Source: X23 sp050251575
Lineage (GTDB): Bacteria > Bacillota > Clostridia > SK-Y3
DNA: 37,137 bases
NCBI GenBank assembly: GCA_050251575.1
Contig: JBFWMP010000011.1
Span: 1 to 37,137, forward strand
Reading direction: 5' to 3'
Below the pieces are notes generated by a model, which worked only from the letters and a program-made list of their open reading frames with translations, had not been told where the DNA came from and ran no database searches. Positions 18,680 through 27,201 of the stretch are shown one piece after another. The position numbers and the translations under genes were made by a program. How positions within the stretch are numbered: position 1 is the first letter of the stretch; each line of letters opens with the position of its first letter.

Positions 18680-19261
18680 TTGAGGGTAATTTCCGGATCT
18701 GCTAGAGGGCATAAGCTAAAGAGCCTGAAAGGGATGAACACGCGCCCGACAGCAGATAGAATCAAAGAGTCACTTTTTAACATGATTGCCGATTTCCTGA
18801 ATAATGCTCATATACTGGATTTGTTTGCAGGAACAGGTAATTTAGGTATTGAATCCTTGAGTAGAGGAGGACAATTTGCTGTATTTATTGATAAGAGTTC
18901 TGAAGCTGTAGAAATAATAAAACAGAACCTGATACATACAAAGTTGACTGAAAAAGCCAAAGTATATCATTGTGATTATTCTGAATATATTCACAGGTTT
19001 GAGAAAACCCAAAGAAAATTCGACATAATTTTTATGGATCCTCCTTACAGCAAGGGTTTTATTATGTCAGCGCTTGAAAAGATAAGAAAGAAAGAGTTAT
19101 TAAGTGCAAAGGGTATCATTGTTGTTGAAAGAGAGAGCCATGATAAACTTCCTGAGCCGCTTGAAGGATTTGAAATTATTAAGGAAAGAAGTTATGGAAG
19201 AACAGTGATTACTATCATAAATTTTACACAATATATTGATGGACAGGATGAAAATATATGA
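18680..19261 (+). CDS. rsmD: 16S rRNA (guanine-966-N2)-methyltransferase RsmD
   Basis: RsmD makes m2G966 of 16S rRNA. The Rossmann SAM-binding loop is LDLFAGTGNLGIESLSRG and the catalytic motif is IIFMDPPYSKG (DPPY). I use TTG 18680, 7 nt after GGAGG, giving MRVISGSARGHKLKS as in homologues. The ATG at 18674 is only 1 nt from that site. 193 residues. The stop overlaps the coaD start (ATGA), so the pair is translationally coupled. This is the ylbH-ylbI (coaD) arrangement of B. subtilis. Confidence 0.96.
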   Translation: MRVISGSARGHKLKSLKGMNTRPTADRIKESLFNMIADFLNNAHILDLFAGTGNLGIESLSRGGQFAVFIDKSSEAVEIIKQNLIHTKLTEKAKVYHCDYSEYIHRFEKTQRKFDIIFMDPPYSKGFIMSALEKIRKKELLSAKGIIVVERESHDKLPEPLEGFEIIKERSYGRTVITIINFTQYIDGQDENI

Positions 19262-19746
19262 GAATAGCTATATATCCAGGAAGCTTTGACCCAGTAACAA
19301 ATGGTCATTTGGATATTATTGAAAGAGCTTCCAAAGTTTTTGATAAAGTAATTGTAGGAATTCTACAGAACAGCAGTAAAATCCCTATGTTTACGGTTGA
19401 GGAAAGAATTCGTCTGCTGCGTCAGGTAACTAAAAATATCGACAATGTTGAAATAGATTCCTTCGCCGGCTTGTTGGTAAATTACATGAAGCAAAAATCT
19501 GCAACAGTAATTGTAAAAGGTTTGAGAGCTGTTTCAGATTTTGAATATGAGTTTCAGATGGCTCTAATGAATAATAAGTTAGAACCGGAAATAGAAACAT
19601 TGTTTATGATGACCAACAGTAAGTATTCTTATTTAAGCTCCAGTATTGTAAAAGAAGTAGCAAATTTGGGCGGGTGTTTAAAAGAGCTTGTTCCAGATGA
19701 AATCATTTTCGAAATTATTAAGAAGGTTAGAGAAACCAGGGGGTAA
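19258..19746 (+). CDS. coaD: Phosphopantetheine adenylyltransferase
   Basis: CoaD adenylylates 4'-phosphopantetheine to dephospho-CoA, the penultimate step of CoA synthesis; coaBC at the window start makes its substrate. The 162-residue product starts MRIAIYPGSFDPVTNGHLDI with the T/HxGH nucleotidyltransferase motif, and has VKGLRAVSDFEYEFQMA and the C-terminal signature YSYLSSSIVKEVA (ISSTxVR-like). Start overlaps the rsmD stop. The next gene begins 6 nt after its stop. Confidence 0.97.
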   Translation: MRIAIYPGSFDPVTNGHLDIIERASKVFDKVIVGILQNSSKIPMFTVEERIRLLRQVTKNIDNVEIDSFAGLLVNYMKQKSATVIVKGLRAVSDFEYEFQMALMNNKLEPEIETLFMMTNSKYSYLSSSIVKEVANLGGCLKELVPDEIIFEIIKKVRETRG

Positions 19747-19751
19747 CTTGC

Positions 19752-20192
19752 ATGGAGGTTTTTTCATTAATTGATACACTAGAAGATATTGTGGACAGAG
19801 GAATGTCAATTCCCTTCTCAGGAAAAAGTGTTTTAGAAAAAGAAGAGATTCTCGAAATCATACAAGAAATTCGTTTAAAGCTTCCTGAGGACCTGAAGCA
19901 AGCAAAATGGGTCAAAGAAGAAAGACAGCGTATTCTTTTGGAAGCTCAAAAAGAAGCGAATAATATTATTAAAGATGCAGAAAATAAAATAATTTCTTTG
20001 ATTGATGAGCATGAATTAACCCAAAAAGCCTATGAGCAGGCAGGTGAAATTATTGCCAATGCTCAGAAGAATGCAAGGGAGATACGTTTGGGAACCAAAG
20101 AATATGCAGACGATATTCTTGTAAATCTTGAGAAGATTATTCAGCAAACACTGGAAGTGTTGCATGAGAACAGACAAGAATTAAAAAAGTGA
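19752..20192 (+). CDS. Coiled-coil protein of unknown function (annotated in clostridia as ATPase/V-type subunit H-like)
   Basis: The 146-residue protein starts MEVFSLIDTLEDIVDRG and includes IPFSGKSVLEKEEILEII. The rest is a charged heptad-rich coiled coil with repeated Glu/Lys/Ala (KEANNIIKDAE, AQKNAREI). This layout matches a clostridial family found next to coaD whose names (ATPase, V-type H subunit-like) reflect coiled-coil similarity only; I see no Walker motif. A DivIVA-like or membrane-scaffold role is possible but unsupported. It is 6 nt after coaD and ends in a terminator shared with ylbJ. Confidence 0.8.
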   Translation: MEVFSLIDTLEDIVDRGMSIPFSGKSVLEKEEILEIIQEIRLKLPEDLKQAKWVKEERQRILLEAQKEANNIIKDAENKIISLIDEHELTQKAYEQAGEIIANAQKNAREIRLGTKEYADDILVNLEKIIQQTLEVLHENRQELKK

Positions 20193-20210
20193 TTTAATAA
20201 TCACTTTTTT
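20183..20210. terminator. Bidirectional terminator between the coiled-coil gene and ylbJ
   Basis: A perfect 12-bp stem (AAAAAAGTGATT with AATCACTTTTTT), loop TAAT. It includes both stop codons, so the converging genes end inside their shared terminator. Confidence 0.85.
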
Positions 20211-21502
20211 TCATTTTTATTTAGGGAAGAGATAATTGCCAGTATCATACATAATAAAAATAAGAACAGCAATGCATTACCAAAATAAATTAATGACATA
20301 AAGAAGGTACCGGCAATATTTAATTCAGAGAAAGTTTTAATTGCTGTGCTAGTAGTAGATGATACCTGCGTACTTAAGGGAGTATATGAAAAAATAATAA
20401 AAGTATATATGACTGAAAAGATGCCTTGTAATGCTTTGCCTGATAAGTAGGGCAGGATACTGATATCTGTCCTATTAATTATACTCATTACCTGAAAGTG
20501 AATTGAAAGTCCTGCCCAACCTAATATCAGACTTGTTACTATAAGCTGTTGAAGCAGAGAAGCTGTTGGGTCGGAGGCTGCAGCTTTTATTCCCGTTGTA
20601 ATTTCAAAAAAACCACTGGCTATAGAAGGCAGAAGTCCCTTAGAAATTCCAAAAGGCACTAACAAAAAAGATAATCCTTGGGATAAAAATTCAATAATCA
20701 TATACTGCTCTAAAAGCTTAATAAGAACACTGAAAAATATAATAAAACCGCCAATAGCGAGAATCAGGTTGACAGAATTTTTGATTGCATTTCCGAATAA
20801 ATCACTAAAACTTCTATGATCATTTTTTCTGAATTTTCTAAATTCCTTCATCGAATTTTTAAATATATTTCCATAAACCCATTTTTTTTGACTATGAGAG
20901 ATGGAATCTTTTCTTTTATAGTATCTAAAACATAATCCTACTGTTAATGAAGCTAAAAAATGCGAAATAAATAGAATGATTCCTATAGCAGGCCGGTTGA
21001 ACATTCCGACAGCTACAGCACCAAGTATGAATAAAGGTCCAGAATTATTACAAAAGGTCAGCAGCCGCTCACCTTCTGTTTTAGTGCACAAGCCTTTTTC
21101 ACGCAAGTTTGCTGTAATCCTTGCTCCAACGGGATAGCCACTGATAATTCCCATCGAAAAAGCAAATGAGCCGCTTCCGGGCACATTAAATATCGGGCGC
21201 ATGACAGGTTCCAGGATTACACTTAAGATATGTACTAATCCGAGTCCAGTCAGCAGTTCTGTTCCTACAAAAAACGGAAACAATGAGGGAAAAACAACAT
21301 TTAATGAAAGGTTGATCCCTTTTAAGGCCGCGTCGAAACTTTGTTTTGGATTAAAGGCTACAGCCAGAATAAATAACAATACGCCTGCAGATAAAAGAAT
21401 GGATGACATATATATATTCATAAAGAATACTTTTTTCAGAATAACTCTAAGAGAAAAGTAAAAAAGATATAATGCTGCAATGAATATTAAGATATTTATC
21501 AT
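20201..21502 (-). CDS. ylbJ: Sporulation integral membrane protein YlbJ
   Basis: YlbJ is a polytopic membrane protein needed for heat-resistant spores in B. subtilis, with a nucleoside-transporter-like Gate fold. The 433-residue product is hydrophobic with many membrane helices. It has the two Gate-type segments: FPSLFPFFVGTELLTGLG with SGYPVGARI, and later GFFEITTGIKAA with GWAGLSIHFQVMSI. I use the ATG at 21502 (MINILIFIAAL): AAGGG lies 7 nt upstream. An in-frame ATG 18 nt further up has no site. It follows tmcAL on the same strand and ends in a terminator shared with the converging coaD group. Confidence 0.93.
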   Translation of the reverse strand: MINILIFIAALYLFYFSLRVILKKVFFMNIYMSSILLSAGVLLFILAVAFNPKQSFDAALKGINLSLNVVFPSLFPFFVGTELLTGLGLVHILSVILEPVMRPIFNVPGSGSFAFSMGIISGYPVGARITANLREKGLCTKTEGERLLTFCNNSGPLFILGAVAVGMFNRPAIGIILFISHFLASLTVGLCFRYYKRKDSISHSQKKWVYGNIFKNSMKEFRKFRKNDHRSFSDLFGNAIKNSVNLILAIGGFIIFFSVLIKLLEQYMIIEFLSQGLSFLLVPFGISKGLLPSIASGFFEITTGIKAAASDPTASLLQQLIVTSLILGWAGLSIHFQVMSIINRTDISILPYLSGKALQGIFSVIYTFIIFSYTPLSTQVSSTTSTAIKTFSELNIAGTFFMSLIYFGNALLFLFLLCMILAIISSLNKNEKK

Positions 21503-21524
21503 TCTGCATCCCTTCTTCATTTAA

Positions 21525-21569
21525 GATTCATATGGTATATATATTTAAAAAAATATCTAAATATGAATC
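21525..21569. repeat. Inverted repeat in the ylbJ leader
   Basis: GATTCATAT and ATATGAATC form perfect 9-bp arms 27 nt apart, and the AT-rich interior can pair further. It lies between the tmcAL stop and the ylbJ start, about 20 nt upstream of ylbJ. It could be an operator or a leader hairpin. There is no T run to make it a clear terminator. Confidence 0.5.
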
Positions 21570-21603
21570 TAATTGCGGATAAGTTAGGATGACTACTGAC
21601 TTG

Positions 21604-22851
21604 CTACATGATTACCGGTGATGTTAAAAGATCCAGCATTCCTTTCCGTTGTATTTTAGCCGGAAAGTGAAGAGTATATAAATCCGTTGCTAAGAAATCA
21701 AGCTCAATCATTTGCTTCAATAAAGGATTACATGATTGCTTATAAGATGCAGGTTTTGTTATGATCGGTAAAGAAGCCCGCTTATTTGCCAGTTTAAGTA
21801 GTTTTTTACCATTTTCGTTCATTCCCAACACACGAATGTATTGTGGGCCGTTATACTGTTGAAACGTGTGCAGCATATCTCTGGTCATTTCTAATAGTAT
21901 ATTGAATAGAATTCTTTGAATTCTTGTGCGTGTATACCTTTTGGTTTTAATATGTTCAACAACTTCTTCATATGTACCAAATCGAATTGACGCATCAATA
22001 ATTCGGTTTTCTAATCCTTCATTTACGTCAGGATAGTTTTTTATTCGTGTGGCATTAAGCTTCCGCAATTGAGTTAGGATAGCAGAATCAAAGTCCTCTG
22101 TAAAGATAGGTCCCCTTCCTGCATTAATTTCATTCATGAGCAGTTCATAGGAGGATGGAGGCAGGTAAGGCTTTATCTTAGCTATACCATTTTTCTGCTG
22201 AAGCATATTTCTGATGGCTGTAGCACTAGCTATTTCATCTTTGCCTTCCAAAAAATGATAACCGGTCTTAAATCTTTTTATAGTTGAAGGTTTAATGGAG
22301 CTATTTAATTTTATTAATGCTTTCATATATTCGATTGCCAGGATATTGTTTGGAGAACCCATAATTTTTTTTAAGTCATCTGTTGAATATTGATGGCTTA
22401 AATATTGGATTACTGCTTTTTCTCGCGCCTTTGCAAAGCTTATACCACTATCAAGAAGACCTTTGAAGCAAAGAGATACTTCAGGAGGTTCATTTACTAA
22501 TATAGAGGCAATATTTCTCAAAGCATCTATTTCTCCCAGCTCACTTCCAAAGGAGATATTATTGATAATACCTAAGCTGTCTAAAATTTTCACAGCACCA
22601 AAGGCAAAGAATTCGGCTGATTGGAGTGTATAGGCTGCAGGCAGCTCAATCACCAAATCAACACCACTAAGCAAGGCCATTTTGGCGCGGGCCCATTTGT
22701 TTAATAATGCAGGTTCACCTCTTTGGATAAAGTTGCCGCTTAAGACACAGACTACATAATCAGCACCAAGCATATCCTTAGAATTTTCCAAGTGATACTT
22801 ATGACCATTATGGAAAGGATTATATTCAGCTACTAGCCCGAGAACTTTCAT
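21604..22851 (-). CDS. tmcAL: tRNA(Met) cytidine acetate ligase TmcAL (YlbM)
   Basis: TmcAL uses acetate and ATP to make N4-acetylcytidine at the wobble base of elongator tRNA-Met. The 415-residue protein opens MKVLGLVAEYNPFHNGHKYH with the HxGH-like nucleotidyltransferase site, followed by VCVLSGNFIQRGEPALLNKW and LVIELP. I use ATG 22851, preceded by TAGGTGAT. A GTG at 22860 lies inside that site. Note that acetate, its substrate, is produced by the divergent pta-ackA genes next door, though the link may be chance. In B. subtilis the gene is ylbM, between ylbL and ylbN, in this same neighbourhood. Confidence 0.95.
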   Translation of the reverse strand: MKVLGLVAEYNPFHNGHKYHLENSKDMLGADYVVCVLSGNFIQRGEPALLNKWARAKMALLSGVDLVIELPAAYTLQSAEFFAFGAVKILDSLGIINNISFGSELGEIDALRNIASILVNEPPEVSLCFKGLLDSGISFAKAREKAVIQYLSHQYSTDDLKKIMGSPNNILAIEYMKALIKLNSSIKPSTIKRFKTGYHFLEGKDEIASATAIRNMLQQKNGIAKIKPYLPPSSYELLMNEINAGRGPIFTEDFDSAILTQLRKLNATRIKNYPDVNEGLENRIIDASIRFGTYEEVVEHIKTKRYTRTRIQRILFNILLEMTRDMLHTFQQYNGPQYIRVLGMNENGKKLLKLANKRASLPIITKPASYKQSCNPLLKQMIELDFLATDLYTLHFPAKIQRKGMLDLLTSPVIM

Positions 22852-22974
22852 ATTTATCACCTACACTAATAAAATAAAATGATATAAATATCATAGCATT
22901 TCAATAAAAAACAAACAATAGAGTATACTTCTTTATAAGTAAATAAATTTTTACAACAAATTGTCATAAGAATA

Positions 22975-23003
22975 TTGTATACAAAAATCAAATCATATAT
23001 AAT
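22975..23003 (+). promoter_or_regulatory. Sigma-A-type promoter for pta-ackA
   Basis: TTGTAT, a 17-nt spacer and a consensus TATAAT. It predicts a transcript starting near 23010 with a leader of about 97 nt that contains the inverted repeat at 23024-23060. Confidence 0.65.
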
Positions 23004-23023
23004 AGGATAAGAATTTGCTCGTT

Positions 23024-23060
23024 ATTTTAAATACTACAAATCTTTTTGTAATTTTAAAAT
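23024..23060 (+). repeat. Imperfect palindrome in the pta leader
   Basis: ATTTTAAA-tac-TACAAA, loop TCTT, TTTGTA-at-TTTTAAAAT: two arms of about 16-17 nt with a small mismatch. It lies between the predicted pta transcription start and its ribosome binding site. It may be an operator for a dimeric regulator or a stabilising leader hairpin. It lacks a T run for termination. Confidence 0.55.
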
Positions 23061-23106
23061 AGCGGACAAAATGATTATATGTTTTTTTACGGGAGGAGTA
23101 AATAGA

Positions 23107-24102
23107 ATGAGTAACTTTATGCAAAAGGTAATTGACAAAGCGAAAGGTGAAAGAAAAAAGATTGTTCTTGCTGAAGGAACAGAGCCTAGAACTATAAAGG
23201 CAGCGTCTATGGTATTAGAACAAGATATTGCCGATATAGTATTGGTAGGGGATGAAAATGAGATCAAGAAGATTGCCGGGGATATAGATATTTCTAGAGC
23301 GAAAATTATAAATCCTTTAACTTCTGATAAGTTTGACATTTATGCGAATACTTTTTTTGAAATGCGTAAAGCAAAGGGATTAACCTTAGAAAAAGCAAAG
23401 GAAACAATGAAGAATCCTTTGTATTTTGGTGCAATGATGGTTAAATCTGATGATGCAGACGGAATGGTTGCTGGAGCAATTAATTCGACTGGAAATGTAT
23501 TGAGAGCAGCATTACAGGTTGTAAAGACTGCACCGGGAACTAAATTAGTATCTGCCTTCTTTATTATGGTTGTTCCTGATTGTGAATATGGTGAAAATGG
23601 AATCTTCATTTTTGGTGATAGTGGATTGGTTGAAAATCCAGATGCAGAAGCTCTATCTGAAATTGCAATTTCTTCTGCAAAATCATTCAAGTCTTTAGTT
23701 GGAGCAGAACCAAAGGTTGGAATGCTTTCTTATTCTACATACGGAAGTGCTAAGAATGAATTAGTTGATAAAGTACAATTGGCTACAAAATTGGCAAAAG
23801 AAAAGAGACCTGATCTGGCACTGGATGGAGAACTTCAGTTAGATGCAGCAATTGTGCCGGAGATTGGAAAATCTAAAGCTCCTGACAGCAAGATTGCCGG
23901 CTCGGCAAACGTATTGATATTCCCTGACTTAAATGCAGGCAATATCGGATATAAGCTGGTTCAGAGATTGGCAAAGGCTGAGGCCTACGGACCTATCACT
24001 CAGGGTATTGCTAAGCCGGTAAATGATTTATCCAGAGGCTGCAGTGCAGAGGATATTGTTGGCGTTGTGGCTATTACTTGTGTGCAGGCACAGAACAGAT
24101 AA
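23107..24102 (+). CDS. pta: Phosphate acetyltransferase
   Basis: Pta converts acetyl-CoA and phosphate to acetyl phosphate, which AckA uses to make ATP and acetate: the main energy-yielding branch of clostridial fermentation. The product is 331 residues, the short single-domain form. It has KIVLAEGTEPRT at the N-terminus, DADGMVAGAINSTGNVLRAA in the middle, and LIFPDLNAGNIGYKL and GPITQGIAKPVNDLSRG near the end. The ATG at 23107 follows GGGAGGAG; an upstream in-frame ATG lies in the leader and has no site. ackA starts 14 nt after its stop. Confidence 0.97.
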   Translation: MSNFMQKVIDKAKGERKKIVLAEGTEPRTIKAASMVLEQDIADIVLVGDENEIKKIAGDIDISRAKIINPLTSDKFDIYANTFFEMRKAKGLTLEKAKETMKNPLYFGAMMVKSDDADGMVAGAINSTGNVLRAALQVVKTAPGTKLVSAFFIMVVPDCEYGENGIFIFGDSGLVENPDAEALSEIAISSAKSFKSLVGAEPKVGMLSYSTYGSAKNELVDKVQLATKLAKEKRPDLALDGELQLDAAIVPEIGKSKAPDSKIAGSANVLIFPDLNAGNIGYKLVQRLAKAEAYGPITQGIAKPVNDLSRGCSAEDIVGVVAITCVQAQNR

Positions 24103-24116
24103 AGGAGTTGTTGTAA

Positions 24117-25319
24117 GTGAAAATATTAGTAATAAATGCGGGGAGTTCCTCATTAAAGTATCAATTGATTAGCATGACCAATGAAGAAGTTATGGCGAAA
24201 GGTTTGTGTGAGAGAATAGGTATTGATGGTTCACAATTAAAACATCAGCCTAATGGGAAAGATAGTATTGAGATTGTGAAACCTATGAAGAATCATACTG
24301 ATGCGATAAGGCTAGTAATAGATGCGCTGACTGACGGAAAACATGGTGTAATTAACAGTATGAACGAAATTGTTGCAGTTGGACATCGAGTAGTACATGG
24401 TGGGGAGGCCTTTAGTGAGTCTGCAATTATTAATGAACAGGTAATGCAGTCTATTAAGGAATGTGTGGATTTGGCGCCGCTTCATAATCCGCCGGCTATC
24501 TCCGGGATAGAAGCATGTAAAGAAGCAATGCCCAATGTACCTATGGTAGCAGTCTTTGATACTGCATTCCATCAGACTATGCCAAAGCAAGCATATTTTT
24601 ATGCTCTGCCTTATGAATTATATCAAAAGCATAAAATCAGAAGATATGGTTTTCACGGTACTTCTCATAAATATGTTGCTCAAAGAGTTGCAAAGTTGCT
24701 AAATAAGCCATTGGAAGAGCTGAAGATAATAACCTGCCATTTAGGAAACGGTTCCAGCATTACGGCAATAAAAAATGGGAAATCAGTTGATACCAGCATG
24801 GGATTTACACCACTTGCAGGAGTGGTAATGGGCACTAGGTGCGGAGATATTGACCCGGCAATTATTAAATTTTTAATGGATAAAGAAAATTTATCTATAA
24901 AAGAGGTTGATGATCTGCTGAATAAGAAATCAGGAGTTTTAGGAGTATCAGGAATAAGCAGTGACTTTAGAGATCTCACTGAAGCAAGTAAAAATGGAGA
25001 TAAAAGAGCAGCATTGGCTATGGACTTATTTATATATGGCATTAAAAAGTATATCGGAGAGTATGCAGCAATTATGGGCGGAGTGGACGCTGTTGTATTT
25101 ACTGCCGGTATAGGTGAAAACAGCACTGGAATAAGAGCGAGAATAATAAATAATTTAGAATTTATGGGTATAAAGATTGATCAAGAAAAGAATTCTATTA
25201 GGGGAAGAGAAATAGATATCAGTACTTTGGATGCTACAGTAAGGACATTGGTAGTACCTACTAACGAAGAATTGATGATTGCATTAGATACCAAAAAGCT
25301 GATAGATGCTGTAAAATAA
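24117..25319 (+). CDS. ackA: Acetate kinase
   Basis: AckA transfers phosphate from acetyl phosphate to ADP. The product is 400 residues, normal length. It has the ASKHA-fold phosphate-binding segments NAGSSSLKYQ (residues 6-15), GHRVVHGGE, FGFHGTSHKY-type GFHGTSHKYVA, CHLGNGSSI and TAGIGENS. GTG start 10 nt after AAAGGAG, which overlaps the pta stop. It forms the usual pta-ackA operon. No obvious terminator follows before the promoter of the next gene. Confidence 0.98.
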   Translation: MKILVINAGSSSLKYQLISMTNEEVMAKGLCERIGIDGSQLKHQPNGKDSIEIVKPMKNHTDAIRLVIDALTDGKHGVINSMNEIVAVGHRVVHGGEAFSESAIINEQVMQSIKECVDLAPLHNPPAISGIEACKEAMPNVPMVAVFDTAFHQTMPKQAYFYALPYELYQKHKIRRYGFHGTSHKYVAQRVAKLLNKPLEELKIITCHLGNGSSITAIKNGKSVDTSMGFTPLAGVVMGTRCGDIDPAIIKFLMDKENLSIKEVDDLLNKKSGVLGVSGISSDFRDLTEASKNGDKRAALAMDLFIYGIKKYIGEYAAIMGGVDAVVFTAGIGENSTGIRARIINNLEFMGIKIDQEKNSIRGREIDISTLDATVRTLVVPTNEELMIALDTKKLIDAVK

Positions 25320-25342
25320 GTGACATTAACTTTTACTTTTTA

Positions 25343-25371
25343 TTGACAAGAGTTGTATAACTTAGTATAAT
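25343..25371 (+). promoter_or_regulatory. Consensus sigma-A promoter for DUF177-rpmF
   Basis: TTGACA, a 17-nt spacer and TATAAT: a perfect match to both boxes at ideal spacing, about 30 nt upstream of the GTG start. It implies strong housekeeping transcription of the L32 operon. Confidence 0.85.
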
Positions 25372-25400
25372 ATCATTTGTTGACTATTTGAGGTGATTCT

Positions 25401-25904
25401 GTGATAATAGATTTATCTAGCATAATTCACAAAGAAAGGGTTAAGCTTGAATTCGATTCAGTTATCCATATTGGTAGAATTCACTTCATGGGTACCTTAT
25501 ATGATTTTTCAAAATCTATAAGACTCATAGGTGATATTCAGAAAACAGGAGATACCTTTCATTTGACTGCTGATGTTAAGGGCAGTGTAATAGTGAATTG
25601 TTTCAGATGTACGAAAGAACTGGAAAAGGATTTAAATTTTACTATGCATGAAATATTGACAAATAACGACAATGTTAGTGCAAATAACGAAGAAATAATC
25701 CATTTTAAAGGTAATCACGTTGATGTTACTGATATCGTAGTCAACAATGCATTGATGAACATGCCAACTAAGTATTTGTGTTCTGAAGATTGCAGAGGAT
25801 TATGTCCTGAGTGTGGAGCAGACTTAAACATAGAGAAATGCAATTGTATCAATGATAATATTGATCCGCGATTGGAAGTATTAAAAAGATTACTTAACCA
25901 ATAG
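25401..25904 (+). CDS. DUF177 family protein (YceD/YlbN-like)
   Basis: DUF177 proteins are encoded immediately upstream of rpmF in nearly all bacteria and are linked to 23S rRNA accumulation. The 167-residue product has a mid-protein pair CFRC (about residue 73) and the C-terminal cysteine-rich tail CSEDCRGLCPECGADLN ending in CNC, typical for the Firmicute form. GTG start after GAGGTGATT. It lies 42 nt before rpmF and shares its promoter and terminator. Confidence 0.92.
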   Translation: MIIDLSSIIHKERVKLEFDSVIHIGRIHFMGTLYDFSKSIRLIGDIQKTGDTFHLTADVKGSVIVNCFRCTKELEKDLNFTMHEILTNNDNVSANNEEIIHFKGNHVDVTDIVVNNALMNMPTKYLCSEDCRGLCPECGADLNIEKCNCINDNIDPRLEVLKRLLNQ

Positions 25905-25946
25905 GAGTAATTGCCTCAAGATATATTTGTTAAGGAGGTGTTAATA

Positions 25947-26126
25947 ATGGCAGTACCTAAAAGGAAATCGTCCCAAGCTAGAAGAGATAAGAGAAGAGCA
26001 CATTGGAAGCTTGCTATTCCGGGAATGGTGAAGTGTCCGCAATGTCATGAATTTAAGCTTCCACATAGAGTATGTGGAGAATGTGGGTATTATAAGAATA
26101 GGGAAGTAGTTAAAGTTGATGCTTAA
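25947..26126 (+). CDS. rpmF: 50S ribosomal protein L32
   Basis: A 59-residue large-subunit protein, MAVPKRKSSQARRDKRRAHW at the start and a zinc ribbon CPQC...CGEC (residues about 30-46). The ATG 25947 follows TAAGGAGGTG; an in-frame ATG-less extension upstream to 25911 is not needed. The DUF177-rpmF pair is conserved widely. The gene ends in a terminator, with the large perfect palindrome just beyond it. Confidence 0.97.
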   Translation: MAVPKRKSSQARRDKRRAHWKLAIPGMVKCPQCHEFKLPHRVCGECGYYKNREVVKVDA

Positions 26127-26149
26127 TCTTAATAAATACTTATAAAAAC

Positions 26150-26175
26150 AGGGAAGAGAAATCTTCTCTATTTTT
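26150..26175 (+). terminator. Rho-independent terminator after rpmF
   Basis: An 8-bp stem (AGGGAAGA with TCTTCTCT, one G-U pair), GAAA tetraloop, then ATTTTT. It ends the DUF177-rpmF transcript. Confidence 0.8.
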
Positions 26176-26177
26176 AA

Positions 26178-26243
26178 AGGCAAATGGGGACGGTTCTTGT
26201 CTTGCCCGCTAGCGGGCAAGACAAGAACCGTCCCCATTTGCCT
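26178..26243. repeat. Perfect 66-bp palindrome (two head-to-head 33-bp GGGGAC-core units)
   Basis: Arms 26178-26210 and 26211-26243 are exact reverse complements with no spacer (centre GCTAGC). Each arm holds AATGGGGACGGTTCTTGTC and GCCCGC. Its higher G+C stands out from the neighbourhood. It sits directly after the rpmF terminator and 50 nt before the next gene. It resembles REP or miniature mobile elements of clostridia that carry a GGGGACGG core. It encodes nothing visible. Confidence 0.9.
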
Positions 26244-26293
26244 GCATACTTTGTTTTCTTATTGGTAAATCTATAAGTGACATAGTAGTCAGG

Positions 26294-27196
26294 ATGGTGG
26301 AATTTTTGAGCAAATTTATGACTTATTTCGTAATTAGTTTGGTTATGGGTATATTAGCCAGGATCTTCCTGCTGAGGGTTGATTATCGTCAGTATCCAAG
26401 CTATCCAAGAGGGGTAATTATGCACCTTACATTTGGATTGATTGGTGCAGCATTAGGCTCTATTGCAGTTCCGGCGCTTTTAGCGAAGGATTATGCAGCA
26501 GTAACATTTCTTACTCTTGCAGCAGAGCAATTTAGAAGTATTAGAACTATGGAGAGAGAAAATCTAACTAATATTGAAGATTTTGAGCTGGTTCCGAGAG
26601 GAAGATCTTATATCGAAGAAGTTGCTAAAATTTTTGAGGCTCGTAATTATATTGTAGTATTAACATCTCTTTCGACCTCTATACTTTTATATGCACTGAA
26701 TCAAAAAGTTGCAGCTGTCTTGGGTGGAATAATTATATTAGTTAGCTTGAAGTTTTTTATGAAAGGGCAAAGAATAAAGGATATCGCAAAAGTAAGGATT
26801 GGAAAGCTATGGTTTAAGAATAGTCTGCTATATATAGATGACGTAGTAATCATGAATGTCGGTTTACAAGATGCAAGGGAGAGAATTATAAAAACAGGGA
26901 TAGCAGTTGTGTTACAACCGGTTGATCAAAATGCCAGTATTACGCTGTCAAATATTGGGCAAAGACAGGGGATTATTCATGATGCTGTAGCACAGGTTGG
27001 TATTAAAAAAGACTTGGATGAGCCGGATTTTACGCCGTTAGCAAGAAGAAATGTAGAGAATGGAAATCTTATGATTGTTTTTTATCCTTCGATACAAAAT
27101 GAAGAAGCATTGTTATTGGCTGTTGGAAATTCACCTGTTCTTGAAAGTACCAGAAGAAGGCCGAGTGAATCAGGTGCTGCTTACGTGAAGGAGTGA
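26294..27196 (+). CDS. YIEGIA-domain membrane protein
   Basis: The 300-residue protein has an N-terminal membrane helix, then RVDYRQYPSYPRGVIMHL, a second hydrophobic stretch (about residues 43-75), YIEEVAKIFEARNYI (the motif that names the family, here YIEEVA), and another hydrophobic pair around residues 120-155. The C-terminal half is soluble. The family occurs in spore formers and its B. subtilis member lies near der and spoIVA, as here; its function is not known to me. ATG 26294 has little space from its AGG. TTG 26306, after GGATGGTGG, is an alternative start giving LSKFMTYFV. Confidence 0.82.
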   Translation: MVEFLSKFMTYFVISLVMGILARIFLLRVDYRQYPSYPRGVIMHLTFGLIGAALGSIAVPALLAKDYAAVTFLTLAAEQFRSIRTMERENLTNIEDFELVPRGRSYIEEVAKIFEARNYIVVLTSLSTSILLYALNQKVAAVLGGIIILVSLKFFMKGQRIKDIAKVRIGKLWFKNSLLYIDDVVIMNVGLQDARERIIKTGIAVVLQPVDQNASITLSNIGQRQGIIHDAVAQVGIKKDLDEPDFTPLARRNVENGNLMIVFYPSIQNEEALLLAVGNSPVLESTRRRPSESGAAYVKE

Positions 27197-27201
27197 AATG
27201 A

